The notes under the pieces: model-generated | What the model saw: the letters and a program-made list of their open reading frames with translations, nothing else | Told to the model about the DNA's origin: nothing | The model's database searches: none | Source: Diadema setosum | Lineage: Eukaryota > Echinodermata > Echinoidea > Diadematoida > Diadematidae | Assembly (NCBI GenBank): GCA_033980235.1 | Contig: CM067067.1 | Location: 35,943,200-36,007,199, forward strand | Length of the DNA stretch: 64,000 nucleotides | Reading direction: 5' to 3' | Shown here: in pieces, positions 62,814-64,000 of the stretch | How the letters are laid out: each line of letters begins with the position of its first letter | How positions within the stretch are numbered: the stretch's first letter is position 1 | Position numbers and translations under genes: made by a program

Positions 62814-63194
62814 TTATAGATGTCATTTGGATACGTCATCCTTTGCCTGTTTCGACTTAACTCCTACCAACTGCTGAGGTTCAGAGGACTCGAAGTGTTA
62901 TAGTAGTGATGCGCTAAGCAGCGCACATCAAATCTCACTCGTCTTGCTGTTATGATAAGCGAGCTTTAGATCTATGACGCGAACGCGTTGTTAAAACGAC
63001 GCAGCCTCCCTGGCTGAACAATGGGAACGGCTGTTTCGCGCATGTGCAGAACACCATTTTTAGCCTAATAGCGTTCGTGTGGCAGATTTAAAGCTCGATA
63101 TTGATGTTGTGAGAGATAGTTTGCAAAAGACAACTTTGTTGGGAATAATGTTCTTTCCAGCGTATGCTTAAAGCTCTTCGTAAGAGCGGGTGAT

Positions 63195-63250
63195 TGAAGG
63201 TATAATTTACCATTTGCAGATGAAACAAAAACCCCGCATTAGTGCTTTAA
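63195..63250. mobile_element. Fragment of the 370-bp TTAA MITE family
   Basis: GAAGGTATAATTTACCATTT, GCAGATGAAAC and TTAGTGCTTTAA match the left end of the 46694 element, then similarity stops. The fragment is truncated. Confidence 0.6.
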
Positions 63251-63309
63251 CTCTTTGTGTGCCATGGTGGTGTACCACATTATTCTGAGACACCAACGAT
63301 GTCATGCTT

Positions 63310-63406
63310 TGAGAAGACATTCTGTTTTTCAAATCTATGTTACTTCAAAAGATTTTTGAGAAGACATTCTGTTTTTCAAGTCTATGTTACTTCAATAGAT
63401 TTTTGT
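63310..63406. repeat. 49-bp tandem duplication
   Basis: GAGAAGACATTCTGTTTTTC through ATGTTACTTCAA and GATTTTT is repeated twice head to tail with two or three differences. Confidence 0.85.
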
Positions 63407-63755
63407 TCAGCCGGACATAATATAGTAAATAAAGCTGTAGAGAGAATACCAAGCTTTGTTTTGATGTACGGGTAACGTGTATAACAAATCTGTCATTGTT
63501 TTTCTTTCAAATGAATCGTATAGCTAAATTACTGTAAAGGCACGACTTTTGCACATCAAAAGGTGACAGAAACTTAGAATTTACACCTAAATCCATTAAG
63601 GAACATCGCTTGTTAATCAGTCACGACATAAAATGTAAGCTATATAAGAGAGGAACGAAAGCGCGAGAAAAGCTTTCATTGTACAGCGGCATTTGGCTAT
63701 TTATCGATCGGTTTGGGCGGGTTTGTGCATTTGAGCAGAATATGCGAAGGTGTCT

Positions 63756-64000
63756 TTAAATTCCTTCAATAAAATGAAGACCAACTGTATTCGAGGCAGA
63801 CTGAAAGCTGTGGTGATTAAGGGATTCTGCTTTCTCTTTTGTCGAGGCAAGAAGGGCGATGTCATCAGAAAAGTCCAGGACATGCTGACGGATCTCTAGA
63901 TGCCTATTGCTCCTTCTGGGCTCTTGAAGGAAGACTCCTGTTTCTTCATAAAATGAGGAAGAAAGTGCTTGGCGCATGAGAGAGACTGTGTGTGGCGGAG
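63756..64000 (-). pseudogene. Degraded non-LTR retrotransposon reverse transcriptase fragment
   Basis: The minus-strand frame open from the window edge down to 63756 contains LDFSDDIALLASTKEKAES followed by a VGLHF segment. In LINE-type reverse transcriptases, palm motif C reads (F/Y)ADD with the context LDFADDIALL, and a VGL-containing helix and a GKTK motif follow. Here the Ala of FADD is Ser, and the expected NxGKTK is degraded to EGI and then a stop. Only this part of the palm domain is in the window and it is truncated on both sides, so the element is dead or cut by the window end. The match to the RT palm is clear; the clade cannot be told. Confidence 0.65.

Noticed and set aside
1..64000. 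Hox-cluster microRNA (mir-10 type)
   Set aside because: I looked for the conserved mir-10 seed region by eye on the plus strand and saw none; a systematic both-strand search was not possible.
1..64000. CRISPR array, phage or bacterial operon
   Set aside because: The repeat arrays are head-to-tail micro- and minisatellites without unique spacers, and gene structure is eukaryotic.

Overview
This window reads as AT-rich, repeat-laden nuclear DNA of an invertebrate deuterostome, most likely an echinoderm. I base this on the one confident gene, a posterior Hox gene whose homeodomain is of the ambulacrarian Hox11/13 type, and on the surroundings: many microsatellites, tRNA-derived SINEs with a centre typical of marine-animal SINEs, and many short non-autonomous DNA transposons. 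There is no prokaryotic-style gene layout, operon, CRISPR array or phage.

Gene content. The Hox gene lies on the minus strand in two coding exons. Exon 1 (45372 down to 44862) encodes residues 1-170 plus the first base of codon 171. Exon 2 (22388 down to 21925) encodes the rest, including the whole homeodomain at residues 187-246. The GT...AG boundaries, the phase and the reading frame all agree, giving a 324-residue protein. The 22.5 kb intron and both flanks (about 22 kb downstream, about 18.6 kb upstream) contain no other exon I can recognise. This fits the wide spacing of posterior Hox genes in non-vertebrate deuterostomes. The only other protein-coding trace is a degraded non-LTR retrotransposon reverse-transcriptase fragment at the right edge (minus strand, 63756 to the end).

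Layout. 1-21924: downstream flank, with a degenerate motif array, a truncated SINE, a 90-bp and a 539-bp TTAA-flanked MITE, a pentanucleotide array, a complete-looking tRNA-derived SINE with a trinucleotide tail, and a 388-bp TTAA MITE. 21925-45372: the Hox gene. Its intron holds three TTAA MITEs (22707, 29275, 36323), a 26-bp x 10 minisatellite, long tetranucleotide arrays, a GC-rich block near 26.0 kb, a homeodomain-site-like cluster near 23.95 kb and a lower-repeat, GC-richer stretch at 38 kb. 45373-64000: upstream flank. The promoter-proximal part is GC-richer and has TATA-like sequences. Beyond 57 kb comes a dense transposon patch, with a TA-flanked 558-bp MITE, a fold-back TTAA MITE, a possible Penelope-like end, a 1-kb fold-back element, two copies of a 0.4-0.5 kb TIR element and the RT fragment.

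How it works together. The gene would encode a sequence-specific transcription factor for posterior patterning. The rest is its regulatory landscape, overlaid with transposon debris. The most notable pattern is a set of at least four unrelated-looking MITE families (nine elements) sharing a TTAA target site, several inside the Hox intron. I did not find a clearly novel enzymatic or defence system.
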